In this document: piece after piece, positions 36,481-48,500 of the stretch
Layout of the letters: each line of letters opens with the position of its first letter
How positions within the stretch are numbered: position 1 is the stretch's first letter
Notes under the pieces: generated by a model
Told to the model about the DNA's origin: nothing
The model's database searches: none
Seen by the model: the letters and a program-made list of their open reading frames with translations, nothing else
Made by a program: the position numbers and the translations under genes
Assembly (NCBI GenBank): GCA_009746045.1
Contig: RPFO01000089.1
Coordinates: 1,574,166 to 1,638,165 of the forward strand
Direction: 5' to 3'
Length of the DNA stretch: 64,000 nt
DNA from: Mesostigma viride
Lineage: Eukaryota; Streptophyta; Mesostigmatophyceae; Mesostigmatales; Mesostigmataceae

Positions 36481-39400
36481 TGAAGCCCAGGATGCAGACT
36501 CCTCTGTAGTTGGCGGGGTCGTCAGGGAAACCTTTGTTTTTGTACAGCATAATACGGTAGCTGTGCTGCCACTCAGGAATTGGCGGCGCGTCGGCAAGCA
36601 GGATCCGGTTGCAGACGTCAAGCAGGAACCCCGTGAGTGCCGTCAGCTTAATCACCGGGGCTGGGAGCTGGTCAGGTCCAACGGCGGCGTAGAAGCGGAG
36701 TTGCTTGGCGGCGGTGCTCAGCTCGAGCTCGGTGAACGGCGGTAGCTCGTTGGGGTCGGCCAGGGGTTCCGTCAGGGCTGGGTACGTGTAGTCCTGCTCA
36801 GCCGCGGGCGGCGTGGGCGGCGCAGGGACGTCCGCAGGCGCTACTGCCAGGCGTGCGGCCGCCAGAGGGCCAAGCGGCGGAAGCGGCGGGGGGGCGCCGA
36901 GCAGCCGGGACTGGGAGGAATGCCACTGGTCGAGCTAGTTAGCTGAGATACCTCGAGGCTGACTTGTGGCCGGAGCCACACAGGGGGAACATACAATGTG
37001 ACCGGAGTTATTCTGGCGGAGATCGACTGAATAACAGTGCCGAGCGCCAGGCTTCTAGACCTGTAGCAACGTTACTACGCACAACGTCCACTAGACTATA
37101 GTTGCTAGCTACGTAACTTGCGTACACGTGTGTGTGTCGCGCCACAACCGGCGCTCGGCACTGAACATTATTCAGTCTCCGCTAGAATAACTCCGGTCAC
37201 ATTGTATGTTCCCCCTGCATGTGTGGCTCCGGCCACAAGTCAGCCTCGAGGTATCTCAGCTAACTGTCAGAGCTGCTGCTGCGGTGAGCCAGAGAGCGTC
37301 CGCGGCGCCGGCTGCGCGCCGCCGGCGGGCCGTTGGGCGTGACGCAGGCGTGTCCAGGCGTACTTGCCGTGCTGGTCCTTGAGGTGGGCGAAGTACTCGC
37401 GGACATGAAGGTCCTCCTGCTCCTTGCATGGTCGCCTGGCGGATGGCCGAGTGGTAATCGGCTTTGAGGCGGGCGTAGCGGGCGGGGTCGCGGTTGTCGC
37501 GCAGGGCTTGCCGGGCCTGGATGACGGCGGGGAGCCGGTGCAGGCTGGTGAAGCGGGGCGGGCGGCGGGGTGGCAGCAGGGCCCTGGCCGCGGGCAGCTT
37601 GCCAGCGAGGTGCCGAAGGGCCGATGCCGGGCCGGCAGCGAGCAGCTGGGCGTGGCTGGCCGGGATGTCCAGCGCGCCGACGAACGCCTCTGCCGCACGC
37701 TTGTGGGCGCTTTTTTCAGGGAAGCCCTCCAGAGCGTCGTCAGATTTCTCAAGCAACTGCAGTGTGCGCAAATCAGGTGGTGCCACGTGCTTACGAAAGG
37801 GCGAGGGGAATCGCAGGCGGATGCGGGCGGTGACGATGCGATGATCGGAGCGCACCAGGGGGATCACGTGCGAGCGAGCAGCTAGTACAGATCCTTGATG
37901 ACGCTTGCGCATTACAACATAGTCGATGCAGCGTTCAGTGCCAGTTGGCGAGGTGTGTGTGACTAAAGCATCTGGACTACGCGGAAAGCGGGTGTTGGCA
38001 GTGACTAAATCGCATGTCGTAAGCAAATCAGCAAAAAGTTCAGTGTTGGCATTGGAGACCGTACCGTTGGGGGCGTGCTGACATCCGCCAGTACCCGGTG
38101 GTAGCGTTGCGTTGGCGTCCAGTAGCAGAGCGAGGTAGTTGCGACCAGGGATGCCGGCGTTCGCCAGGTTCTCCAGCTCAGCAAAGAAGTCCTTGCGATC
38201 TTGTTCTGGGTGGCCGGAGTGGGGTGTGTAACCGACGCCCACCGTCAGGGGCTCAGGGCGTAGGTCGAGTGGGCCGCCCTCCACCGAATGAAAAGTGGCC
38301 ACAAGGAGCCGAGCGTTGACCAGCTGGGGTTCGCCCATGTGGCGTACGGTGAGCGGCCCGGAGCAGAGGAGACCGACGCCCCCGTTCCCGGTGCCGTCGC
38401 CGCCTCCGTAGTAGAACCGCCAGCCGTCGATGTCGTCAGCAGCAAGGGCAGTTGATTCGCTGCATGGCCGATGCAGTGCGCCTGTGTTCTTGGATTCCCA
38501 GGATGGCGTTATTATTGTCGATGCAGAAACCAATAAGATTGGAGACTCGATGGCACTGACAGTCGTCAACGCGCAGGCAGTGACAGCGGTCAGCGTCGGG
38601 CTGGAGCGTGCGGGCGTTGAAGGTGGCGATGACCAAGGGCGCGCGTTGACCGAAAAGCGGGGTGCAGGCGGGGGTGGGGGCGGAGATGGAGCAGGGTGGT
38701 GATGGGGGTGGGGGTGGAGGTGGTGGGGTAGGGGTGGCGGGTTGAGGACTTATGCTTTCAATCACCGTTTCGATTCTTCCTGCCAACGCGTCGAGGCGAC
38801 GCCGACGGTTGGCTCGGGTGGCCAGGTAGAATGAAGTCTGCGTCTGCACGCATAAGAAATGCGTGTAGTCTGAGGAGGTTTCGGAGGCGGCCGCGCGAGG
38901 CGGGGCGAACCTGGCTCACTGCCAACCCGTTGCTCTCTCTCCGACAGCCCGAGGGCTGCGAAGGCAAAGGGGCGGGAAGGGGAGTTAGGCAGATCCCACT
39001 CACTGCTAGAGCCGCGGAGCCGCGGGGCCGCGAGCGTCGTCATTGATAGGAGAGAAGGGTTCCCAGCGCGGGCTCCGGCTCAGGTGCAAAGCGAACGAAT
39101 TTATTAGGGTAAGGGGGACGGCCAAGCCTGGCAGCCATACCTGAGCTGAAGTTGCCCCGGCGGATCCCCACACGTGCTGGGGAGCAGGTGACCGTCGATG
39201 CCGGTGGCGATGGCGGTGACGGCGGGGGCCGAGCAGGGGGCTGGCGGGCTGGCACGGCGGTATCCATGGGGGTCGCCGTCATTGGAGGAAGGTCCTGGCC
39301 GTTAATGGGGACGATGAAGACGCCATTAAAGAGGCGGGCATGCATAGATGCTGCACCGTAGTTGCGGGTTGGCCTGCTTGGCTGCCCGAGCCTGGTGGAC

Positions 39401-39743
39401 CTCCGGCCGGTTCAGCTATAGGGCGGCAGCCCGGGCCTCAAGCTGCTCCGGGCCGTATAGTAATCGTCTATGCTCAGTTGGGTGTCGTGGAGGTTCCGGC
39501 GGGCCTTCTGCACCTGCAGTTTGTCCTCCTTGCGGTGGAATTCCACCAAGACAGGGGCGGTGGGGCCGCCGAGCCGGCGTGCCGTTTTAATGACGACGCT
39601 TTGGGCCACGCCGAGCTTCCCCAGGAAGGGGTCGCCCCGGAGGTAGGTGCCCAGGCGTGCATCGTTGACGTTCGAGGGGACGCCACGTACCACAATACTG
39701 CATGAGCGAATGGGTTCGTGCATAGCATCCCGTGTGCTAATGT
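36481..39743 (-). pseudogene. Minus-strand LINE copy: ORF1 end, endonuclease and start of reverse transcriptase
   Basis: Reading right to left: the ORF1 RRM-like domain (SIVVRGVPSNVNDARLGTYL, 39.7-39.4 kb), a Pro-rich ORF1 C-terminus, the ORF1/ORF2 overlap near 39,040, the ORF2 N-terminus with a Pro run, and the endonuclease (IATFNARTLQPDAD, GWRFYYGGGDGTGNGGVGLL, LLLDANATLPPGTG, CIDYVVMRKRHQGSV, VRSDHRIVTARIRL with the SDH motif). The start of the reverse transcriptase (YRIMLYKNKGFPDDPANYRG) ends abruptly at 36,481. It is interrupted by a fold-back element at 36,937-37,265 and frameshifted, including by a TGCA insertion near 37,426. It gives the empty-site reference for the LTR element insertion. 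Confidence 0.85.
36937..37265. mobile_element. 329-bp fold-back MITE with ~110-bp inverted arms
   Basis: The left arm starts AGTTAGCTGAGATACCTCGA and the right arm is its inverse, with about 110 bp per arm and a ~110-bp spacer. The target is GTCGAGCT on the left and GTCAGAGCT on the right, an 8- to 9-bp duplication with one extra base. The uninterrupted site is at 52.09-52.10 kb. The two arms differ by a TGCA in one, a GATC in the other and one further 4-bp gap. Long arms and target length point to a Mutator- or hAT-type non-autonomous element. Confidence 0.8.
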
Positions 39744-39963
39744 TTCCCACATTCTTTGCACGGAAAATGCGGTGACGGAATGCAATATACGAGAATGCTC
39801 ATAACTTTTGACTCCGGCCATGAAATTTCATCGAGTTGGTTGCATTAGACTCGTCTTTTGAAGACAAACACGCTGATATAGTTTTCTGCAGCTATTGCTC
39901 AATATTTCCGAAGATACCGGCACCGCCCTGCCCAGAAAATATCGCTGTTTTTCAGCTCCGGAT

Positions 39964-41469
39964 ATGGCGGAATACGACTCATCCCAGCAATCACAACTTA
40001 GCGTCCGCGGCCCTGCACCAACTCGCTGATGAAGCCATGGCGTCATTGGAAACACCCTTGCACGCTATGCCGGACGCCACTGTCAGCATCCAGCCGCTCC
40101 ACTCCACCGCTCCGCCGAACAGCGACCCTGCCATGGATACCCGCGAGGAGGCCTTTTCTGCCGAGGAAGCTGCCGCGTTTTTACCTGGCAAATGGCCAGG
40201 CCTTAACGCCATCATGCGCCTGTCCCGAGCTGCCACCCAGTCACCATCTTGCACCTAGCTGCCGAGAAAAAGTGCGAGATCCGGGACTGCAACCAACAGG
40301 TTACCCACCTGTCGGACTTTCTCCACGACGACCCCGACAACACCGACCTCTGCCTCGCAGTCTGGTGGACGTGCTCCCGTCTTTCCGACAGCGCCCTTGA
40401 GCGCTTTGTCATGGCCTCTCTGGACCTGGGAGCCCGGCGACCCCACTGTTGCGACCGCCATCAACATCACCGCCAAGCAAGTCGCCAATACCTGCTTCGA
40501 TCGCCTCCCTCCCCTCCTCAACGCTGCCCTCAACCCTGTCCACAACCACCGGCCTTGCCACCCACCACGCCCATTCCTCACACGCCGACACCTCCATCCA
40601 CTCCGCCATCACCCACATTGCAGCAGGACTGCAGCAGCATGCAGCAGCAGCTCCTCCACCAGCTCCAGCAACAACTTGCCGCCTCCATAACTCCTGCCAA
40701 GACCACGTATGCCGCCACGCTTCAGAACCCTACGGAGCTCATCAACTGACGAAATCAAAACAGCCGTCAAGGCCAGCACAAGGGATGCTATGCACGAACC
40801 CATTCGCTCATGCAGTATTGTGGTACGTGGCGTCCCCTCGAACGTCAACGATGCACGCCTGGGCACTTACCTCCGGGGCGACCCCTTCCTGGGGAAGCTC
40901 GGCGTGGCCCAAAGCGTCGTCATTAAAACGGCACGCCGGCTCGGCGGCCCCACCGCCCCTGTCTTGATGGAATTCCACCGCAAGGAGGACAAACTGCAGG
41001 TGCAGAAGGCCCGCCGGAACCTCCACGACACCCAACTGAGCATCGACGATTACTATACCCCGGAGCAGCTTGAGGCCCGGGCTGCCGCTTAGCTGAACCG
41101 GCCGGAGGTCCACCAGGCTTGGGCAGCCAAGCAGGCCAACCCGCAACTACGGTGCAGCATCTATGCATGCCCGCCTCTTTAATGGCGTCTTCTTCATCGT
41201 CCCCATTAACGGCCAGGAGTCACCTTCCTCCAATGACGGCGACCCCCATGGATACCGCCGTGCCAGCGCCCCAGCCCCCTGCTCGGCCCCCGCCGTCACC
41301 GCCATCGCCACCGGCATCGACGGTCACCTGCTCCCCAGCACGTGTGGGGATCCGCCGGGGCAACTTCAGCTCAGGTATGGCTGCCAGGCTTGGCCGTCCC
41401 CCTAATAAATTCGTTCGCTTTGCACCTGAGCCGGAGCCCGCGCTGGGAACCCTTCTCTCCTATCAATGA
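39964..41469 (+). pseudogene. LINE L2 ORF1 (RRM-like RNA-binding protein), frameshifted
   Basis: It starts MAEYDSSQQSQLS, then shifts into a frame with MASLETPLHAMPDATVS and EEAFSAEEAAAFLPG, an adjoining frame with HLSDFLHDDPDNTDLCLAVW, and a Gln/Ala-rich stretch. The RRM-like domain at 40.79-41.09 kb (SIVVRGVPSNVNDARLGTYL and SVVIKTARRLGGPTAPVLME) is intact. The C-terminal segment is proline-rich and ends FVRFAPEPEPALGTLLSYQ. Its TGA at 41,467-41,469 overlaps the ORF2 ATG. Confidence 0.75.
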
Positions 41470-42454
41470 CGACGCTCGCGGCCCCGCGGCTCCGCGGCTC
41501 TAGCAGTGAGTGGGATCTGCCTAACTCCCCTTCCCGCCCCTTTGCCTTCGCAGCCCTCGGGCTGTCGGAGAGAGAGCAACGGGTTGGCAGTGAGCCAGGT
41601 TCGCCGGGCCCCGCCTCGCGCGGCCGCCTCCGAAACCTCCTCAGACTACACGCATTTCTTATGCGTGCAGACGCAGACTCATTCTACCTGGCCACCCGAG
41701 CCAACCGTCGGCGTCGCCTCGACGCGTTGGCAGGAAGAATCGAAACGGTGATTGAAAGCATAAGTCCTCAACCCGCCCCCCCTACCCCACCACCTCCACC
41801 CCCACCCCCATCACCACCCTGCTCCATCTCCGCCCCCACCCCCGCCTGCACCCCGCTTTTCGGTCAACGCGCGCCCTTGGTCATCGCCACCTTCAACGCC
41901 CGCACGCTCCAGCCCGACGCTGACCGCTGTCACTGCCTGCGCGTTGACGACTGTCAGTGCCATCGAGTCTCCAATCTTATTGGTTTCTGCATCGACAATA
42001 ATATCGCCATCCTGGGAATCCAAGAACACAGGCGCACTGCATCAGCCCGCGGACCGACTGCCCTTGCTGCTGACGACATCGACGGCTGGCGGTTCTATAC
42101 TACGGAGCCTGGCGGCGACGGCACCGGGAACGGGGGCGTCGGTCTCCTCTGCTCCCCGCTCGCCGTACGCCACATGGGCGAACCCCAGCTGGTCAACGCT
42201 CGGCTCCTTGTGGCCACTTTTCATTCGGTGGAGGGCCACTCGACCTGCGCCCTGAGCCCCTGACGGTGGGCGTCGGTTACACACCCCACTCCGGCCACCC
42301 AGAACAAGATCGCAAGGACTTCTTTGCTGTCAGAGCTGGAGAACCTGGCGAACGGCATCCCTGGTCGCAACTACCTCGCTCTGCTACTGGACGCCAACGC
42401 AACGCTACTGTACCACCGGGTACTGGCGAATGTCAGCACGCCCCCAACGGTACG

Positions 42455-43146
42455 TGTTGCGTCCAAGCCTATTTAATTAGGTTCCTTTAGTGGACAGCTC
42501 GGCGCAGCAATGTGAAATAGGCGAAGTCTTAGTGTTTGACTATTTAGGACTATTTGTACAGCCGGTTCATACGGCGTTGTACTTGCTATTCAGTGGTTTT
42601 GTAGTACTTTCAGTACTTTGGTTTATCTGTAGGTGCGCAGCATGTCAATGTGCGTGGACCTAGTATAAGTCGTTTTGGGTCGTACGGTCAATTCGTGTGA
42701 ACCGTACATAGAGATCTCGGTTGACCATGCGTCCAAGCAGTGCTGCTTGGCACTGCTTGGCAACGCCGTGAGCCGCCAAGGTTAATAGTGCGTGGGAACG
42801 TTCACCATTGTCACCCCCGGAATGAATGAAATGAATTGAGTTAATCTCTTTCTCTTTCTGGCTGGGTGACGCCCGCGGGTTTAGGAAATGCATGGTCCTG
42901 AATTCCTGCCGTAAATGCTACATGTACCTCGGGAGGCATTTCGCCCAGCTTCCCACGAGGTTGCAACACCTCGGGCTTGAACCGGCCAGGGTCAACTGCG
43001 CCAGGTTAATTATGTGAGATTAGTTATCGTCCATACTAGTCATGGTGTGGATTGCGTATATCAATATAGTAGCGACCACTGTTCATAATGGTCTATTATG
43101 AATCAGGTGTAGATCTTTCGCAGCCGGCAGTCAGCCGGATGTAAAA
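42455..43146 (+). repeat. 5' LTR (692 bp)
   Basis: It begins TGTTGCGTCCAAGCC and ends AGCCGGATGTAAAA. It matches the 3' LTR throughout with a few substitutions and three 4-bp gaps. The 3' dinucleotide is AA, not the usual CA. Confidence 0.92.
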
Positions 43147-43147
43147 C

Positions 43148-43165
43148 TGGACTCGGAGGAATCCA
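43148..43165 (+). promoter_or_regulatory. Candidate primer-binding site
   Basis: TGGACTCGGAGGAATCCA begins one base after the LTR with TGG, as expected for pairing with a tRNA 3' CCA end. The complementary tRNA 3' sequence is plausible, but I cannot name the tRNA. Confidence 0.55.
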
Positions 43166-43591
43166 CCTGAGTCGCAGAGGTAAATAAGCGCTGTTTATAA
43201 GTTTCTAAAACAGTTGTAATGTCACATCGCAGACTTGCCACCTTGCGATTGTGCGTATGTCGTGACCTACACTCTAGAGGTCATGACCCAGGTTCCTGTC
43301 AGGAACGGCTTTATTTTCACGAATTTAATTTTAGTCGACTTTTTAGTGGGGCGGGGTTGCTGGCGAGTGTTCGAGGGAATATCCTCGTCATCGGCGACCT
43401 CTTTTACTTCGGCAACGTCCATGGGCACGACACCCGGCAGTCAGCTGGGGGAGTCGAAGACACAGGTATGCCCAAAGTAGGATTGTTCATTATGATAGAA
43501 CGCTCCTTCGGCCAATGCTGTCGAAATTTTAGTTTTTCCTAGGCTTGAATTTCTATCAGTATATGCAGCCCTACCCAGTAGTATTTCTTTT

Positions 43592-43970
43592 AGGGTTGCA
43601 GCCCTTCCAGGCTGTAGCCCCCTTTTCTTTTTGTCATGCTGCAGCCCTTCCAGGCTGTAGCCCATTTTTGTGCTGCAGCCCTTACATGCTGTAGCCCATT
43701 GTGGTGCTGCAGCCCTTACAGGCTGTAGCCCCCTTAATTGTGTGTGTGTGTGTGTGTGTGTGCTGCAGCCCTTACAGGCTGTAGCCCATTTTTGCGTTGC
43801 AGCCCTTCCCGGCTGTAGCCCATTTTGGCGTTGCAGCCCTTCCCGGCTGTAGCCCATTTTCGCGTTGCAGCCTCTCCCGGCTGTAGCCCATTTAGCGTTG
43901 CAGTCCTTCCAGGCTGTAGCCCAAGTGTTTCTTTTAGTGGCAGCCCTTATAGGCTGTAGCCCCTAGCAGC
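43592..43970 (+). repeat. Ten 34-bp repeats, each a small hairpin
   Basis: The unit is centred on GCAGCCCTTCCAGGCTGT followed by AGCCCATTTTTG. Within each unit GCAGCC pairs with GGCTGT around a six-base loop (CTTCCA, CTTACA, CTTCCC or TCTCCC). Two units have extended spacers, one a (TG)n run. The array lies about 450 bases inside the 5' LTR of the retrotransposon. Confidence 0.9.
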
Positions 43971-45054
43971 AATAGTGTACACTGTGGCTTGCTCCTTAAT
44001 CTTCGGAGCACGCTGAACAGGTCATTCGTGGGTACGGGTGGGGGAGGCAGGTCTTGCCACTCTTGTTCAGGCAGAAGAGTTAATTCTTATGCCCATGGCA
44101 CTCCTGGGTCACTAGGAGCCACTTGTACCACTCTATGTATGACCTTCACCACCACCTTTGCCTTCTGCCCCAACCATCCTCTCACGTGGGTCATCAGTGT
44201 AGAGGGTACAGGGAGGGCAACAATTGTTGGATGCACTACGCAGCTGTGACAACAGGTAGTCATACCTGTTGCATGCGCGAGTGGTGACGCGCAGTAGTAG
44301 CTATGGTTGGCTGCTGCACTGTTACAGGTGGTCACACTTGTTCTTTTACTTCATTGGGTTGTTTTATTTTCTTTCGGTGCTGGTAGTCATGCCAGTATCT
44401 TGGAGACAGGCAGGTAGTAGCCAGTCTGGCTAGCTGCTGCGCTGTTACGGGTGGTCACACCTGTCCTTCTTCTTTCTTTTGTTGTTTGGTTATTTCCATA
44501 TGCTGCTAGTCATGCCAGTATGTTGACACTGTGTCCCTGTGGTTGTAGCCGTTAGCTGCCTGTACCATACCTCCTTTGCAGGGGCCAGGATGGCTGCCTG
44601 TGCTCACCCTATAGGTGCTATAGTGACAATTGCTATCTTTAGTAGCATCGTCCCTTGTAGTCTTTAGTGACTGCAATATTCTAGCAATATTTGTACCAGC
44701 TGTGACAGCAGCTAGTAATAGCTGTGTTGTCTAGGTTGGTCTTATTTGCTACTAGACGTCGCAATTAGGGATACCCTCATGGTTGTTGCTGTCTCTTTGT
44801 TAGGATTAATTAGTTAATTAAAGTGACAGTTGTTGCAACAGTTAGTCATAGCTGGTGCCATCATGAGTATTTTGTCTCTTTTGCTTCTTTTGGTTCCTGT
44901 GTATATGGCCCTCACGGCCGTCCATGTGAAGTGCATCAACGCTTTACCTCTTTTGTTTTCTTAGTGGTTGTCGCCGGCGTTCCACCGGCTTGTTCCTTTG
45001 TGCATCATGTCCATCTTCAAGCGTCGGCCTGTTTGGTAAGGGTAATTAATGTTT

Positions 45055-47190
45055 ATGACACTTGAGCTCCCAAGAAAACCAGCATTTGATTGAAAACAAT
45101 GAGTAGAGCCCCTGCCAAAGGCAGGTTTAAGTAGTCATCTCGTCTCCCTCGCATGCAGGAGCAAGAGCCCCCCAAGGGTGGGATGGGTGGGAAGAAACAA
45201 TTACGGGTCACAACCCGCCGACCATGCTTATCAAGCCTACCGTCAAAATGGAAAACGGCAAAACCAGAAATATCCTAACGCTGACAATTTAATAATTCAG
45301 CCAGCCAGCTCATCTGTCACACGTCTGAGCTGTCAGGCCATGTGTACTCTTCGAATGCAACCCTGAACACACTACCCAACCAAGCAGCACACCAATCAAT
45401 TGGTGAGTGCTGGTTACATCAGATTTTATTACAGCTTTTTGACGCAACTTCCGTCAGCATTCAACACATGGCCGGCCGTTCAAACAAACGGCGCCTGACT
45501 TACAAAAGGCAAAGCTAGTTGCCAGTAGGATTCCCCAGTAAACAACAAGCCGTCCCCATTCGTCTAACAAGCCTTTCTGCATGTACAGCCACAAGGTTGT
45601 GGCGGCCCTTTCTTTCCCGCATGCTGTTTAATAAACTATTTTCAGAGAAATCCGATTATGACACTTGAGCTCCCAAGAAAACCAGCATTTGATTGAAAAC
45701 AATGAGTAGAGCCCCTGCCAAAGGCAGGTTTAAGTAGTCATCTCGTCTCCCTCGCATGCAGGAGCAAGAGCCCCCCGATCCACCCCAGTCCCTGGCGCCA
45801 TTACCCTCCTCCCCCGCACTGTCGCCGCTCAGGAAACAAAACTTGATAGGATCACTGTTGCCCCAATAACAGTGAACAAAGAAAAGGAGAAGACCCCCCC
45901 CCTCTTCCGAGCAGCCTCGAGGGTAGCCGCTTCCATAAAAGACCACAAAGTGGGGCGTGTCGCAACATCTCCTTCATGGCGACTCAGCCCGCACAAGGCT
46001 ATAATAACCCCCTAAGGGGCCCGACAATAAAAGGTTAGCGAATCCGCGGAGCCGCCTCAGCAAAATATTATTCCGGATAAAAACCCAGAAAATTCGCATT
46101 CCGACGCCACCAGGGTTTGAACCGCTACCTGCCGGGTGCTGAGCAGGGAGAGACGACAAGGCCAGGCACTGCCACTGCCAGCCGAGACGCCTTTCCGATA
46201 CTCGGTTCCTTTTGTGGGAATTTTGCAAATATATTTTCTTCCGGAACGCAAGAAATTAGCCGGCCGCGCGTCACCCTTATATCCCTCGCTGGCCCATAAC
46301 AAAAAAGGGCCGCGCACCAAGCCGAAGGCAGCGCCATGCAGCGCCCTAGGCGGTGGGCCGCTGACTGACTACCAGCGCAGTCTCATGGAATCCAAATTAA
46401 TCTATTGACCTTCGCACAGTTTCCGCATCAGCTGCGGACTTCTTAGTCGACATGATTGGCTCCGCTGCTGGAATTACCAGCAGCCGGGGCGGGGCGCCCA
46501 GCCCACTTTCTATGACCACCGAGACGCTGCCCAGCAAGGTGCCAACCAGAACCACTTGGCACATTGGTAACGCGAAATTTCCGTTCCGTTCAAACCGCCC
46601 CTACCTGCCGTGAAGTCGCAAAGCCCGCGACTTCATAGCAGGCAAGGACGGGGTCTTTGCCTAATTTTCTTTAGCCCCGCCGCCATAGCAGCGAGGCCGC
46701 TCATACTGCTTCAGTGAGCACATTCAAAGAAACAATTACGGGTCACAACCCGCCGACCATGCTTATCAAGCCTACCGTCCAAATGGAAAACGGCAAAACC
46801 AGAAATATCCTAACGCTGACAATTTAATAATTCAGCCAGCCAGCTCATCTGTCACACGTCTGAGCTGTCAGGCCATGTGTACTCTTCGAATGCAACCCTG
46901 AACACACTACCCAACCAAGCAGCACACCAATCAATTGGTGAGTGCTGGTTACATCAGATTTTATTACAGCTTTTTGACGCAACTTCCGTCAGCATTCAAC
47001 ACATGGCCGGCCGTTCAAACAAACGGCGCCTGACTTACAAAAGGCAAAGCTAGTTGCCAGTAGGATTCCCCAGTAAACAACAAGCCGTCCCCATTCGTCT
47101 AACAAGCCTTTCTGCATGTACAGCCACAAGGTTGTGGCGGCCCTTTCTTTCCCGCATGCTGTTTAATAAACTATTTTCAGAGAAATCCGA
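45055..47190 (+). mobile_element. R dimer copy B, inserted in the LTR retrotransposon
   Basis: Short unit 45,055-45,655, TT, long unit 45,658-47,190. Nearly identical to copy A, with few substitutions, so both moved recently. TT flanks it on both sides. Confidence 0.85.
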
Positions 47191-48396
47191 TTCTTACCTT
47201 TGACGTATCTATGCGACGTGGTTGTTTCAGGATGATGCGCTTGGTTGTTGTAGCTCGGGTACCTTACTTTTCCTTTCAGTCAGGGAGGGTTCTATCAGCA
47301 TATGCTTTGCAACCTTCCTAGTAGTTGCAGATTTCACTTTGCTGAAATGCATGCTGTTGTGGACATTCATGGACATCATTTCCCACGTGTGGATCCTACA
47401 GGGTTCCCAGTACTCCTGTCATGCACACTTGTCTCCTCGTACTTTTTCCTTCCAGTCAGGGAGGGCTACGTCGCCACAATGTGCAACCTTCTTGTCTTCT
47501 TAGTTGCAGGTTTTAGGCAATGGAGCATGCTTAGCTGCATAACGGGCCTGGGATTGTTGTTGATTTTTGTTGCTTGACATAACAATCTATGGATCCTATA
47601 GGGTTAGCAGTACTCCTTCAGTCTGAAGGCGCTATTAGCATTTTGTTCTCTTCCCTGTTCTAAGGGGAGTTAGGACTCTTCACATGGGGTGCATTGGGTT
47701 TTACCACCACCCCCACATCATCTATCCTCAGTCGCATTCAGCCCCTTGCCATCACCCCTTCCCTGCACAGCCACCGTGCCAGGAGCTAGCAAGTAGTAAT
47801 CCTTGCTGTTAATCGGGGTTGCTGTTGGTCATACCTGCTGTTTGCTGCATGGGATTGATGTCAGGTGATAATGGGTGTTCCTACCCATTGTTGTGGGTGT
47901 GTGGCACGTTTCTGTTGCAGGTAGTCATACCTATTTTTTTTTGTACTCAATACTAGCGGTCATGCTGGTAACCGTGGCAATTATTGGTTTATCGGACATC
48001 GCCAGCTAGACACATCTACCATGATGACAGGGGCTCGTGATAGCTCAGTACCGGGGAGTTCCTCGACGTGTTTGTAGGGGCAGCCTTGCTTGTGGACCTG
48101 ATCACTCCACTCTCACTGCCATTCGGACACATGTTTCGTAGACAGTGCCTTGTCCTGACCTTCACACCCCTTCAGTTCTCCCCAGTCTGGGAGTACCCTT
48201 GTTGGTACAATGTCTTTGTACCTCAGTTGTGGCACGTCTATTTTGGCTTGATATTCTATCTGTTTGGTTTGTTTGGAATTTTTTTTCCCTTTCCCCCCCC
48301 CCCCCCCGGCCTCCGGGTGCTTTCCGTCGCGAGGGCGCTCCGATTCCCATACTGTAGAGGCGGGAGGAGAGAAGAAGGAAGAGGCTTCACAGCCCC

Positions 48397-48500
48397 TTAG
48401 GGGGGGGAGGAGTCACAGATATAGGCATCTGTGTGTTACCCAGTTAGTGGACTGATGGGAGAGGCTCCCATTCCCCTTAGGGGGGGGAGGAGTCAGTGTG
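48397..48500 (+). repeat. Two internal polypurine-tract-like repeats
   Basis: CCCCTTAGGGGGGGGAGGAG occurs at 48.39 and 48.47 kb, and shorter versions follow at 48.87 and 49.88 kb. The first two resemble the purine tract next to the 3' LTR (GAGAGGGGGGAGGAG). They could act as extra plus-strand primers. Confidence 0.55.

Noticed and set aside
43590-43975. CRISPR-like regular array
   Set aside because: Direct repeats of 34 bp with no unique spacers, inside a eukaryotic LTR element; it is a minisatellite.
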